Below, piece after piece: positions 35,634-48,000 of a stretch of DNA of 64,000 bases. Within the stretch, counting starts at the first letter, position 1, and the number at the start of each line of letters is the position of its first letter. A model generated the notes under the pieces. It had not been told where the DNA came from. It worked only from the letters and a program-made list of their open reading frames with translations, and made no database searches. Source of the DNA: Podospora comata (taxonomy: Eukaryota > Ascomycota > Sordariomycetes > Sordariales > Podosporaceae); assembly GCA_017354895.1 (NCBI GenBank), contig CP071498.1, positions 496,001-560,000 of the forward strand, given 5' to 3'. The translations under genes were made by a program, and so were the position numbers.

Positions 35634-36008
35634 ATGAGAATTTTGTTTACGACCCCCCTCAATCTGGCGGGGACCCCCCTTCCCATTTCCATGCTTCCAA
35701 CATTACGCCATACGTTAAGCTACATCAAAGATATATAATTTTTACTACTTTTTTGTGAAAAATAAAATAAGAAAACCAGATTTAATGTAGAATAGCTTAA
35801 CAATAAGTGTAAATTACATTTTTGTTTCATTTTTCTTTTTAACAAAAGAAAAGGAATATTTAGACTATATATGTTGGGCTTTCGGGAAAGCGATGCGAGT
35901 AACATCGAACCCACTTTGGAAGTCGGAACAAATTGTTGGATTTTTAGATTTTCTTTTCAGGGTTAGGGAGTTAGGTGGCTAGAGGGGGGTCCCAAACGAA
36001 ATTCTCAT
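35634..36008. mobile_element. 375-bp MITE-like element with 27-bp inverted ends
   Basis: The ends form an imperfect terminal inverted repeat: 35634-35660 and 35982-36008, 24 of 27 positions equal, starting ATGAGAATTT and ending in GACCCCCCTC. The interior (35705-35980) is strikingly AT-rich compared with the rest of the window and has no coding frame of note. A second GACCCCCCT copy lies just inside the left end. I see no convincing target-site duplication, so the family cannot be named and the true ends may differ by a few bases. It lies between the convergent SWIB and het-c genes, a typical place for a non-autonomous DNA element. Three mismatches between the ends imply some age. Confidence 0.6.
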
Positions 36009-36273
36009 CAATATGCCTGAGTCACGAAGAAGGGCAAGAGAAAGAACCAAAACAGAGGGCGTTGTTCATGACATGGCAGTTCATTTCATTCTACTTTCTA
36101 AAACACATACAGGAAACTCCCCTCTTACAAGAAACACAAAAAGACAGATGGATAGATGCAACTATTCTCCATCATTATTTGCTAACATCATTGAAACATT
36201 TGCCTCCCCTGGTATCTTTGCCCCCCCATTTCCACCGTTAACACCGCCATATCATCATCGATCATCAACCCCT
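36009..36273. other. 3' flank of het-c
   Basis: Short stretch between the inverted-repeat element and the het-c stop codon. No feature seen. Confidence 0.5.
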
Positions 36274-38642
36274 TCAATACCGTTGATAACCACCCCACTG
36301 AGGCGGCTGCTGCCCCGGATACCCCCCTCCCTGAGGCGGCGGCGGCGGATGCTGTCCAGGATAACCACCTCCATACTGCCCATGATGATGCGGCGGCGGG
36401 GGCTGCTGGTAACCACCCGGACCACCATAACCACCACCACCATACTGCGGCTGTTGCTGAGGCGGATATGCCCCCGGCCCACCACCACCGCTATACCCCG
36501 GCTGAGGACTAGGCCTGCCATAAGACCCCCCACCACCACTCCCATACCCACTCGACCCCGGCCTCTGCCCATACCCACCACCAGATGACCCCGGCCGAGG
36601 CGAATACCGTGCATCAGCCTGCTGCTTCTTAACCTGCTCCCACAACGACCCCGCCGGACGGCCGTGACCATGGTCACAACCGTTACCTCCGTGACTAGGG
36701 GCTGAGACACTACGGGAACCACTGCTGGAATTGCTCGCGAGGATGTGGTTATGGTGGTTCTTGACCGATTCAGAAGACAAAAGGGAGTTGAGCTCGTGCC
36801 TGTGCTTCGTCTCCTGCGTCCACTTGCGCACAGTCTCAAACATGTTGCGATGAATCTCAACCCGTTCGTCGCGGGCGGCTGGGTGGTGGAAGGCGCGGAG
36901 GATGTCGTTCAAAACTTCGTCGACGGGGACGCCGGGGTTTTCAAAGGCGTAGAGGATCCGGCTAATGGGACAAAGGTTAATGTAAGAGAAAAAAGGGGGA
37001 GGACGGGGGGCTTACGGAACGACATATTGAACTATTGTGACGGAAACACGCCCAGCGCACGAGTTGAGAACGTTGGTAAAGTGGTCTTTTGACAGCATCG
37101 AGTGGGTGGGGTCGTTGCAGCGGGAGTTATTCCACGGCTCTAGCTGGGCGTTGGCGCTCGACTCGATGAGACCGGTCGACCCGTCCTTCAAGACCTTGGA
37201 GACCTGCTGGATGATGGGTCTGATGAACGGAGCGAGGAGCCCCAGGATGAATGCCGTCAGCGTCTCGCTGATTTTCTCCAAAAGAGACTCCAGCCCGGGG
37301 ATCTTGGAGATCATATTGTTGATGGAGCGGACGATCTTGTCGCGGAACTCGAGGATGGGGTAGATCTGTCCCGAGACCTTGACGGGGTCAAAGTTGGGGC
37401 TCATGCCGGGGACTTGGTTGACGTTGTCGCGGGTGAGCTGTTGCATGTTTTGCTGCTCTTGGGCGGCCGAGGCGGCCTTGAGGCTTCTGGCCTGGGAGGC
37501 GAAGCCATCACCCACGCTGGGGAGCTGGCTGACGAGGGAGATGAAATCGGGACCGGAGGAGCCGGAGCCCAGGAAGCCGCGCTGGCCGGAGGAGCTGTTG
37601 CTGTTTTGCTCGGCGGCTTTGAGGGCGATGTCGATCTCGTCGACTTCGGATTGGGTGAAGTGGTCGGTGGCCTCGCTGTGAGACGTTGTTAGTAACCAGT
37701 TACATTTGTTGAGGGAGGCGGGAAGCTTACCCAAGCACAGAGTGCAAAAAGTCCACGGCTCCGAAAGTGCCGGTTACCAAGGGGTAGACTCTTTTGCCGT
37801 TAAGGTTGATCTGGGTAGAAGAACCGCAATGGGCAAACACATTGTGATAACCGAGCTCGATGAGGGCAAGCTCGCAGTAGTTGCTGTGAGCGCTGAAGTC
37901 TTCCATGCAGTGAAGAGCCTGGCCCAGACATCTGAGGGCCTCGCAGAGATCAGACTCCCTTCCCTTGTGGGTGGTACCACTTGTGTAGAGACGACCAAAG
38001 TGGACGGCGCGGGCAAAGCTCCATCTCAGATAACCAGCGCTGGTGGCCCAACCGCCGCTCTCGTTGGCGATGTAGTTCTTCATGCCAGTACGGGGATCGA
38101 TTTCAAGCTCGCGGGGATCAACAGGCCCTCGGAGTCTGGTGTCATATTTGCGAGCATCCTGGTTGTCGGCGTAGTCCTTGGGGTTGTCAATATGCTCCTC
38201 AGGACGATAGCATCCCAGGCGCTCTTCGGTGACCTCGAATTCCTCGGTGGCATAGCCGTTGGCCATGAAGGAGAGGACCCAAACAATAATTCTGATGGTA
38301 GCGGCATTGACGCCCTTCAAACTGCCAACATCAACAGCTTGCGAATAGTCTCTCAGCCAGTTGCCAAAGTAGACACGGCCAACCATCATGGTGGTCCATT
38401 TTTTGCCATACAAGAAAGCGATGTCCTTGAGTGTGTCCTCGATATCTGTTGTGACGGTCAGTCATGATCACGCTTCGACAGACACAGCTTCACGTACCTC
38501 CATGTCTCCAGTTATGCCCCTCAACTTGGGCAATAGAGGGAATGTTCCCAGCACCAAACGCGGCGGCCTGACCGGGAAGAACGATAAGAATGACAGCAAG
38601 GACCAGCAGAGTGCTGCCCCAGCCTATCCTGAGTCCCGCCAT
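36274..38642 (-). CDS. het-c: HET-C heterokaryon incompatibility protein (Neurospora type)
   Basis: Four exons, complement(36274..36961, 37016..37675, 37731..38445, 38498..38642), 735 residues; introns 54, 55 and 52 nt, all canonical. The first exon codes a signal peptide or N-terminal membrane segment (LLVLAVILIVLPGQAAAFG) followed by IPSIAQVEGHNWRHGDIEDT. The HET-C domain follows with highly conserved blocks: MMVGRVYFGNWLRDYSQAVD, YATEEFEVTEERLGCYRPEE, DPRTGMKNYIANESGGWATS, CMEDFSAHSNYCELALIELG. The C-terminus is Gly/Pro/Tyr/Gln-rich, as in Neurospora HET-C, and shorter overall (966 residues in N. crassa). In N. crassa, differences in a short variable region of HET-C, together with neighbouring pin-c, cause vegetative incompatibility; the homologue in Podospora (hch) has no known incompatibility role. 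So function here may be housekeeping. No HET-domain gene lies beside it in this window. Confidence 0.95.
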
Positions 38643-40086
38643 TGTTCACAAAATCGAGATAGTATCCAGATTCTGTGGGTTGTCAGTTTTCTGTTGTTTG
38701 GAGCTCAGCTGATTTTGGCGCTTGTTTTTCTGTTGCACTTTGCGAATGCGCCCGCAGCTGGTGAAAAACCAGCCGGTCTTGCGCCTTTGCGTCACACACC
38801 AAACGGCGTGATTGGGCTTGAAATAGAACCCACTGACCTGGTTGGAGCCTTCAAACACTCGGTATATATTACCCTCAGAGTATCAGAGGAAGAGATGGTT
38901 GGTATAGCACACCTGGCGGCCTCTTGGGGTTGGGAGACTGAGCTGAACTTGGTAGGAAAATTGCCAAGCAGCAAGTAAAGAGCTCCGCCATGGATTCTTT
39001 ACGTCAGATTCGAGGATTCAGAGCGAGAGCGAACGAACAAACCAAACGGCGTTGGTCACATCCTCACCTTGTCGCTAACCGCCGCACAGAAAGAACCGTC
39101 AGATAGGCTAACGCCGTTGCAGACCGTTGGCTCTTTATTTGGTACACTACTCAGATTAAACCCATCTTGCCATACTCATCATACCCAGCAATCCCATATT
39201 TCCATCTGTCTTGCAAAACAATCACGGTCAGAAAACACCCTTCAGCTGCTTGTTCCTACCACACATATGCCCCGCCATCTTGGCCGAGTTCGAGTTCGAG
39301 CCAAGAGATTGAACGTGCCGTCATACCCGGATAACTGAACGAACTGGTTGGAAGACTTGGGTAGCTGCATATTTTGCTAACGGGGGACAGGCTTATACAG
39401 TTACACGCAACGGTCCCCTTGCAGCGGTCTGTTTCGCACCGTGTGTGGTTCCCCCATCCAGCCTTCCATCAGTTCTCGACAGTGACTCGACAGTCGACTG
39501 ATCCCGGAACCAGAGTTTGGGTCTTTTTTAATGCTTCAACATGTGCTCTCAGCGGACTTGAAAGGACCCGAAGACTCCGGATCAGCCGTTTCCCCCCAGC
39601 CTCCAGGGCTGCTTGGCGGCATTACAGTACCGGTTGTAACGCCACTGTCATCCGATGGCCGATGGGATTTGGCAGCAGCGCGTGTGCATTCGACTGCCAT
39701 TCGCGTCTTTTGATTAGTGTGACCCCTGAACTGAAAAAAAAAAAAGCCATCCACCAATCCGCGACGAACGACAGTGCTGGGCCCCTTGCATTATCTGTTC
39801 CTTTGCATGACCTTTTTGTCCCCTGTGATCTTTCCTCTGTCTAATTCCCAAACCTCGACATCTTTGTTTGCTTCACTTCATCGTTTTTGGCTTTGCCCAT
39901 TCTTGCCCACAGCCGGTGTCGCTCGATACTCTAGCCTCGCCGTTGTCGCCGAGCGAAGACCCCATAGAGTCGTGTTCTAGCGGCCCCGAGAAGCCCGAAC
40001 CTCGTCGTTACCCCGGTCTCTTTTTTCAGTTACTAGATAATAACAACAACAACCACACAAAAAAACACCACAACCTCACCGTCAAC
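38643..40086. other. divergent promoter, het-c / fatty acid 2-hydroxylase
   Basis: About 1.4 kb. The part just before the hydroxylase (40039-40086) is a CAA/ACA-rich leader. A frame in phase with the hydroxylase is open back to 39868 but contains no ATG before 40087. No gene or repeat seen. Confidence 0.5.
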
Positions 40087-41262
40087 ATGCCCGGTCGAAC
40101 ACTACCGACCTTTACCCTCGCCGAGGTCGAGTCGCACAATACCAAAAAGTCGTGCTACGTGACGGTCGGGAAGAATGTCTACGATGTGACTGACTTTGTC
40201 GACGCCCACCCGGGAGGCGGTGACCTGGTCCTCGACTACGCTGGCAAGGACATCACCGATATCCTCAAAGATGAGGCGTCACATGCGCACTCCGAGGCGG
40301 CATACGAGGTTCTCGACGACTCTCTGGTTGGGTTTCTGGAGGATGCCTCCAACGGCGCGAGCGCAAACGGCAAGGCAAAGGCGAATGGACAGGCAAACGG
40401 CACCTATGTGCATCCCCGAACGGGTATGTCCTGTGAGGAGGATCTCAGCAAGGATACCGACATTACCAGTGACTACAAGACACACAAGTTCTTGGACCTG
40501 AGCAGACCACTCTTTCCCCAAGTGTGGTTCGGTGGCTTCAGCAAGGAGTTTTACCTCGACCAGGTCCATAGACCACGCCACTACAAGGGCGGTGCTTCTG
40601 CGCCACTCTTTGGCAACTTCCTTGAGCCTCTGAGCAAGACGCCTTGGTGGTTGATTCCTGTGTTCTGGCTTCCGCCTGTTACTTATGGCCTCTACCTTGC
40701 CAGCAGCGGGCTGACTGCTGTAGGAGAGGTGGCCTGTTTCATTGGAGGCCTGGGTTTCTGGTCCATCGCCGAGTACACTCTGCACAGATTCTTGTTTCAT
40801 CTTGATGAGTAAGTTTTCTTCCACACTGCCTATGAAAACATTCAATTGACATGATTGTCCAGATGGCTGCCCGACAATCGTGTCGGCATCACCCTGCATT
40901 TTACCCTCCATGGCATCCACCACTACCTGCCCATGGACAAGTACCGGCTGGTCATGCCCCCGGCACTTTTCGCCGTGCTTGCTACTCCCTTTTGGAAGTT
41001 GGCACACACCATCTTCTACTGGGATTGGAACGTGGCTACTGCGGTCTATTGCGGTGGCATCTTCGGGTACATCTGCTACGACTTGACGCACTACTTCCTG
41101 CACCACCAGAACCTTCCTCTCTGGTACAAGCAGCTGAAGAAGTTGCACTTGGAGCACCACTTCCTTGACTACGAGAACGGCTTCGGCGTCACCAGCCCCT
41201 TCTGGGACAAGGTCTTTGGCACCGAGCTCAAGGGCGCCAAGCCCGGCAAGAAGAGCAACTGA
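40087..41262 (+). CDS. SCS7: sphingolipid fatty acid 2-hydroxylase, Scs7/FA2H type
   Basis: Two exons, 40087..40808 and 40863..41262, 373 residues (yeast Scs7 384); the 54-nt intron splits a GAA codon. The ER enzyme 2-hydroxylates the very-long-chain fatty acid of ceramide using O2 and electrons from its own cytochrome b5 domain. That domain covers about residues 8-80, with heme ligands in DAHPGG (His41) and the DEASHAHS segment. The hydroxylase part has two hydrophobic membrane regions (WWLIPVFWLPPVTYGLYLAS and the segment after it) and the di-iron histidine boxes EYTLHRFLFHLDE, LHGIHHYLPMD, HYFLHHQ and HLEHHFLDYE. The C-terminal KKSN-like end is a short basic tail that could serve ER retention. 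The start MPGRTLPTFTLAEV is the only ATG in frame. Confidence 0.97.
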
Positions 41263-41993
41263 GACCCTTTGCAAGGGCTTTTTTACATGGCTGAATGACA
41301 GATGAGGAAGATGAGGCATGACAGACACGCACAAAGGAAATGGGCATACCCAGTTGGATTGTGCTGTACATACATTTGTAAACAACCATATATTTTGTAA
41401 TAGCAAGGCCTGGCAGAACATACAGTTCTATAACAACTCTGCCAGGCCGTGATGCATTAATGGCGGAAGGAGTCACCGGGAAGGGAGGCTTTGGGTATAA
41501 TTCATGTCTGGGTGGTTCATCGGGGGACGGGGGGTTCACGACTAGGGATTGGAGGTCGGCGGTGGGATTAGGCTTCGCTGCTCATGGTCGACAGAAGTCA
41601 CTTAATTGGTGACACATTCATTGTAGAATACTCTAATAATTGCCGCTTGTACAACATGCGCTCTGCTCCAACCAAGTGAATTTTCAGGCTCTTATCGCTC
41701 CTTATCAGATGGCATAGACTCGCTCCACAAACACCGTGTGGACACAGTGAATTGCACGTGACGGGTTATTCAATTCTGGCCCCTCAAATCACTTCTGGTC
41801 AGCCAACTCGGTCACAATTTGCCAGTCCCAACCAACCGACCTCCATCACAAGCAACCAATTCACTTGGTTGAGTGTCTCATTTACAAGCGTTTTTGTACC
41901 GAGATCCGAGAGACCTCCTGTGTGGTTTGATATCCAGAACCGAGAAAAATATTTTACACCTTGATTGCCTGACCATTTCCCTCCTCAGCCAAC
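41263..41993. other. intergenic, promoter of the RBM39-like gene
   Basis: About 0.7 kb between two plus-strand genes. G-rich stretch at 41510-41570, then a typical promoter and leader. No gene, repeat or RNA gene recognised. Confidence 0.5.
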
Positions 41994-43873
41994 ATGTCGG
42001 GCCTTGACGTAGAGGCACTGCTCGACTCGACTGCCTCCACCATCAAGGAGCAGCAGAACACCAAATCCACGGCCAATGGCGACTCCCCGCAGGATGGCAG
42101 CCGCAGCGAACGCCGAGAAAACGATCGGGACCGCGATGGCGGCAGAGATAGGGAACCCCGCGATAGGAAGCGCAGAGATCGCGACCGTAGTGCCGGCCGC
42201 CATCGCGCTTCGTCCAGCGGCAGAGACACTCCTAGAAGCGACGCTGGCAGCCATAAGAGTAGGCGCCGTAGCCGAAGCCGTGATTCGAACCGCCGAGACT
42301 CACGTCGTCACAGAGATGGCGACTACTATCGCGGAAGCCGCCGTGGTGGCCGCTCCCGTTCCCGCTCACCCAACCGCTACTACCGACCTCATGGAGACGA
42401 CCGTCGCGACCGCGATCGCCCCAGAGACGATGATCGCCGTCGCCATCGTGATGATGACAGGCGCGGTGGCCGGACCAGCACTCCCCGCGACTCGCCCCCT
42501 CCCCTCACCGAGGACGAGCGCGATCGTCGCACCGTTTTTGTTCAACAGCTCGCTGCCCGTCTCCGCACCAAGGAGTTGAAGGAGTTTTTCGAGAAGGTTG
42601 GCCCCGTTGCTGAAGCACAGATTGTGAAGGACCGTGTGAGCAACCGCTCGAAGGGGTAAGTTTTGCTCACCCTGACGTCCCCCCCATGGTTGACCAAATT
42701 GCTGATACGCTGGTTGTCATCAGAGTTGGTTATGTCGAGTTCAAGAACGAAGATTCCGTTCAGGCCGCGTTGCAGCTTACAGGTCAAAAGCTCCTAGGTA
42801 TTCCCGTCATCGTGCAGCTCACCGAAGCTGAGAAGAACCGACAAGTCCGCAACCCGGATGCCACCGGCAACCACCCCAACTCCATCCCTTTCCATCGTCT
42901 CTATGTTGGCAATATCCACTTCAGCATCACCGAGCAGGATTTGCAGAATGTATTCGAGCCCTTTGGCGAACTCGAATTCGTCCAGTTGCAGAAAGACGAC
43001 ACTGGAAGGAGTCGAGGCTATGGATTTGTTCAGTACGTACCTGTCTTATATGATGGTGTCTGAAGCCTGTACAGGTAGCTAACCTCGGGCAGATTCCGCG
43101 ATGCTACTCAGGCCCGCGAGGCGCTCGAGAAGATGAACGGGTTTGACCTTGCTGGTCGTCCGATTCGCGTGGGACTTGGAAACGATAAGTTTACCCCCGA
43201 ATCAACCGCCAACCTGCTGCAGAGATTCCAGGGCCAGAACCAACAGTTCCAGGGATCCTCGTTTTCTGGTGCCGGTGGCCGAGGCCCCCCGACATCGAAT
43301 TTTGACCGTGCTGGTGCTAGGGACAACGAGAAGGGCACGGGCGCAAGTGCCTTGGACGACACCGACGTTGCCGGAGTCAACTTTAATAACTACAGCCGCG
43401 ATGCCCTCATGAGGAAGCTGGCCCGAACTGACGAGCCTATCAGCGCCCCCAGTGATCGACAGGTCGCCAAGCCCAAGACTGAGATCAAGCCCAATCTCTC
43501 CATCAACGTCAACATGGCCAGCCGCTGTGTGGTTCTCCGTAACATGTTTGATCCTGCCGAGTATGTTATTCTTTCATTTCCAGCTGTCAGAGACTACTTA
43601 CTAACACCCAGCAGGCAAGAAGGCGAGGACTGGGCCAAGGAGCTGGAGGAAGAGGTTCGTCAGGAGGCTGAGGAGAAGTATGGGCACGTTGTCCACATTT
43701 CCCTCGATCCCAACTCTCCCGGCGACATCTACTTGAAATTTGACAAGGTCCAGGGCGGGGAGAATGCGATCAAGGGTCTGAACGGCCGGTACTTTGACGG
43801 AAGAATGATCACGGCTGCGCCTGTTGTAGACGCGGTCTACAGCAGTTTGTTCTCTCGCGTCAAGGCCATCTAA
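41994..43873 (+). CDS. RBM39/CAPER-like SR-type splicing factor
   Basis: Four exons, 41994..42655, 42724..43032, 43093..43560, 43615..43873, 565 residues. Introns are 68, 60 and 54 nt. Layout matches RBM39 (S. pombe Rsd1): an Arg/Ser/Asp-rich RS region (about 35-165), RRM1 from about 180 ([31 protein letters not shown]), RRM2 from about 280 ([31 protein letters not shown]), a linker with NLLQRFQG, and a C-terminal U2AF-homology RRM ([12 protein letters not shown] ... [35 protein letters not shown]). Such proteins join U2AF and early spliceosome components in the nucleus. The last intron ends in CAGCAG, so two acceptors three bases apart would give -PAE-QEGE or -PAD-RQEGE; it is also stop-free and a multiple of three. 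Confidence 0.95.
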
Positions 43874-45054
43874 GTCACTAATACGGCATATTTGTTGCGT
43901 GCTTAGGAACCCTCCTCGGTATGTTTACCTACTTCTTGTCCTTTTGTAGCTTTCCCTAACGAGTCAAGAATAGACCACACGTACTGCCCGGGCTTACTGC
44001 ACTGATTGCATGTCCCATCATCTCACCTTTTCTCCAGACAATATCACCTTTTCGACAGCCCCAGTTAATACCGCCGCCATTGCCCCTTGTTCGGGTAGAG
44101 AGAGCTTGTCGATAACCACACTGATATTTCGTCACAGAACGGACCCTTCTTTCAACTACACCACCTACTACATCTGTTTCTGTAACCGCCCCTCGGTTCC
44201 CTGTCTGACAAGGAGCTCGGGTCTTTGTTTTCATCATAAAAAAGTCTTGTGTATGGCGCAACGGCGTTGCTGATATTGTACAGTACCTAGGCAGATACAG
44301 AACTCAGCGAAGCAGAATATGCACTTGAGTATATTGGTTGTCTCTTGAGTTATTCTAATTCAGGTAGTAAAATTCGGAATACATGATGATTCCATATCTC
44401 CCAAAGTCCAGACAATTCCATCAAAAATGTTATGCAGACCACGTTAAACCCGTTCTGGAAAAGCGCGCTCGATCTTTCAAAAGCTTGGTCCTTGCCCCGC
44501 GGACTCCCCGCCCCCCATGTCACACGGCTGCTACAGCAACGCGCAAAAGCCATAAGGGCTGCCAATCAGAAGCTGCAGCAGTGTTTACCTAAAAACGCGA
44601 TCATTTGGGTTTGAGAGATGTCGGATGCAGGAAGGGGAATTGCCAGGATGAGATCACTTTGGCCTGTCACGTCTTGCATGTTCCCAAGGCACAACGTCGC
44701 GCATTCATACTCCATACTACACAGGTATTCCCAAAAATACCTTTACAGCAAAGAATCCCAATTCGAGAATCACCATCTTTTTCCGCGACATTGTCACCGC
44801 CGCATGATTAATCGCAAACGGCGCAATATTACCAACACTTTTCAAGACGGCCGAATGCTATTTCAGAATACCCCGCCATTTACACGCTGAGTGAGCTCTT
44901 GGAGATTCCCACACGACTTTTTCTCTCCCATCTGATCTCCAGGGACCCCACGCCTTCATGATCATTCTAGGACAAAAACCATACGCACAAACAAAAACAA
45001 CCTTCATCCCAACCCACGCCCATCCCAATCCCCATTTCCCCATCCCCGTCAGCC
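43874..45054. other. intergenic, promoter of the SIN scaffold gene
   Basis: About 1.2 kb between plus-strand genes. Downstream flank, then a promoter and C/A-rich leader (44980-45054). Short open frames on both strands are unconvincing. Confidence 0.5.
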
Positions 45055-48000
45055 ATGGGGCACGCCTGGTTGGACTCCCTCTCGGAGGATTGGGTGTCGC
45101 AACCGGGATCGGACGCGTCCGTGGCCGACCCCCATTCCTCCACACCTTCCCCCGACGCGCAACGGAAAGCCAAAGAGTCAACGACGACGACGCCGAGCCG
45201 AATCCCCCGACTGAGCAGGAAGAACCTCGACAACGCCGCGAACAGCAGCAACATCCTCGGCGAGCGAAGTGTTAACCACAGTCCCCGCCGCACCTCGTCG
45301 AAGCTGTCGCAAGAGCTCAAGTCTAGTAACGGGCGGAGCACGGCCGACAGCCGCTCCTCCTTCTCCTCTGGTCGTTCGAATTCCCTCTCGACGGTCGGGT
45401 CGGTGGTTCAGCACAAGTCGGTAGCGTCGGTCAACAACAGGCGGGGGTCGACTCCGGAGTGGAAGAGACGGTTGGTGTATGGGGATTTGTCGTATGGGGA
45501 GCAGGCGGATTTGTTTACTTCTGCGGGGAAGGGGCTGGAGAATATTTTCAAGCCGCCTACGACGGGGAATGCCAGCAGGGAGGAGTCGTTTGAGCCGAGG
45601 TCTTCGCGGTTTACGCTGCCGTCTAGTCCGCCGGTGTATCAGCGGGATTTGTTGTCGTCGACTGTTGAGACACAGGCGGAGGAGTCTGTTCAGGAGTTGC
45701 CGGAACACCCTGGAGCAGTGGGGAGGAGATCACAGATGCCTACTACTGCGAGGCAGAGGCGAATGGAGGACTCGTTCGATCAGAGTAGGGATTCGGAGAA
45801 TAGCATGTTACCTGATAGCTGCACGCAGCAGGCCACGACGACTGCGCAGACGGATGTTTCGAACCAGAACTCGTTGGTGGTGGACTCGAGGAAGGTCAGC
45901 GGCAGGAGCGACGTGAGGAATGAGGATTTTAGCCCGATCCTGATAGAGCGGCGCCAGGCTAGCAATGGGAAGACGGTGTTTGGGCCTGCGGAATTACCGC
46001 CTGAGGAGCTGCGGAAGCGGTTGGAGAAGTTGAGACAGAACCAACGCTTTCTCACGGGGGGTACGGATGAGGAGGACGAGGCGGATGGCCAGTCAGACGG
46101 GAATGGGAAGTCAAAGAATGGTACTACTAGCACGAGGGAGTTTGAGAGACAGGGCGGGTACATCAACTTCCAGCGCGGTGGCCGGTCGGCGGAGGGGTCT
46201 TTTCGGCATCACCGGCTGAGTTCGGGGCATGATGCTTCGGAATTCTGCCCGGAGGAGTCGCTCCAGGCCAGCACGCCGAAGCAATTCCCTACCGTGAGGG
46301 TAGAGCCGTGGGATGAATCGGCTGAAATCCCGGTTGACAGTCCTCAGTATCCTTCTGCTCCTAACCCAAGCCCGCAAAAGGCGCAGAGGTTACTTCCTGT
46401 GCCGCCACCTAGCACTGCGAGTCCGTTGAAACTGTTTCAGCCGTATGACACGTTTACCAACCAGACGCTGCTGAGGAGACTGAGCCAGTTTCAGGCGGAG
46501 CCATCGGCGAGTGACAATTCTTTTGCGATTGCGCAGGACCAGAGCAGGGTCAGCAGGTTTGGCGAGGGGGAGCTGGACGGGTACGAGTTCCAAGACGAGT
46601 TTTCGCACGTTGGGGGGGTGGACGCATCCGGACTAGAGGCGGACAAGGAGAACAGGGGTCCTGCTAGCCCTGGTCTTGACGAGGATGATCAAGACAACAA
46701 TGGCTCCACCCACCACCACGCGTCGTCGCGTCCGCCCATTTTTGGCGACTTTACTAGCCACGATGATGAGAGCTCGCCTTGGGAGATTGAGGATGATTTG
46801 TTGAGGATTTCGAGGAGAAGAAGGCAAAAGTCGGCGACGACGACGGTAAATTCGGCTTATTCTACTACTACTACTGCTACTACGCGACGGAGTGTTTTTT
46901 CGGGAGCGGGGGAGTTGTACAGTGGCGGGAGTAGGAGATACAAGAGGAGTAAGAGGACGTCGTTTCCTTTTGGTGGTGGTGATAACAGGATCTCCACTCC
47001 CAGGCGGAGAAGAGACGTTAGTACTAGAGGGACAGGGGGGGCACTGTTGTCGGAAATTAAACGTCCTAGGACGTCGCCATCGAAGGATCCGACGCCCAAG
47101 AGGAGGAGGACGCTGCACAAGTCTGATGTTTCTTATGGGACGTATGATGACGACGATTCTTCTGCTGCAGATTCTACCGCGGGAGTTGACGCGGTGCAAA
47201 TGAGTCATCAACAGATGCAGGAGGCGATACTGAGGCATCAGCAGAGGAGGGAGGCGAGGGCGGCTAGTCAGGAGCAGAAACAGCAGCAGTTATCGGAGGA
47301 GGAGGAGGAGGAGGAGGAGGAGCAACAGGAGGAAGGAGGAAGGATGGCGGAGGAGGTGGAGATGATTAGCAAGGCGGGGGAGGAGTTGGGACGGCCTAGG
47401 ACTCCGACGCCGAACCAACGGTCCTCGACACAGCAGCGCGCGCCGCTGCTCGAGATTGACCCTGCGGCGACGAGATCACCGATGAGGTCGAGCAGGAACA
47501 CGCGTCCGGGTACTGCGGGGGGACCTCCACCTACTTCAGGGGTGCAGCCGCCGACAAACAGGAAGCCATCGATTAGGACGGAGGATTTTATCAATGAGGC
47601 GAACAAGATTATGGCCATGATTCGGAGCAAGGCCGGGTTGGCGAGCGGGCTGGCGAGCTTGGAGGAGTCGGAGGGGGAGAATGCGCAGGCGGTTATGGAC
47701 GGGGAGAGTTCTTATGCTTCGAGCAAGGAGCCTTTTTCGCGACCGCCGAGCCGGGAGGGGAGGCCGCCGTTGTCGAGGAGGCCGACGAAGCAGGAGGATC
47801 CGGAACTGGCGGAGAGGTTGAAGAAGTATGAGGAGGGGAGCGAGATGGGGGATGTTATTGCTAGCTCGGTGAGGTCGAGGGATTTGAGCTTGGAGGCGTT
47901 ACGGGCGGTGAGGGAGAGGGAGGAGATGGAGGAGAGGGCGAGTCAGATCAAGGCTTCGTATGGGAGTGCTAATGCTGGGATGACGAGGACGTCGCTGTTT

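Noticed and set aside
35941-35970. TTAGGG-like word as an internal telomere repeat
   Set aside because: A single copy inside the AT-rich element; no tandem array.
36017-36025. TGAGTCA near 36018 as an amino-acid-control site
   Set aside because: It lies between the 3' ends of two convergent genes, away from any start.
39868-40086. N-terminal extension of the Scs7 protein
   Set aside because: The frame is open but has no ATG before 40087, and the cytochrome b5 domain starts normally from that ATG.
40279-41421. 380-codon minus-strand open frame
   Set aside because: Antisense shadow of the Scs7 gene that also runs through its intron.
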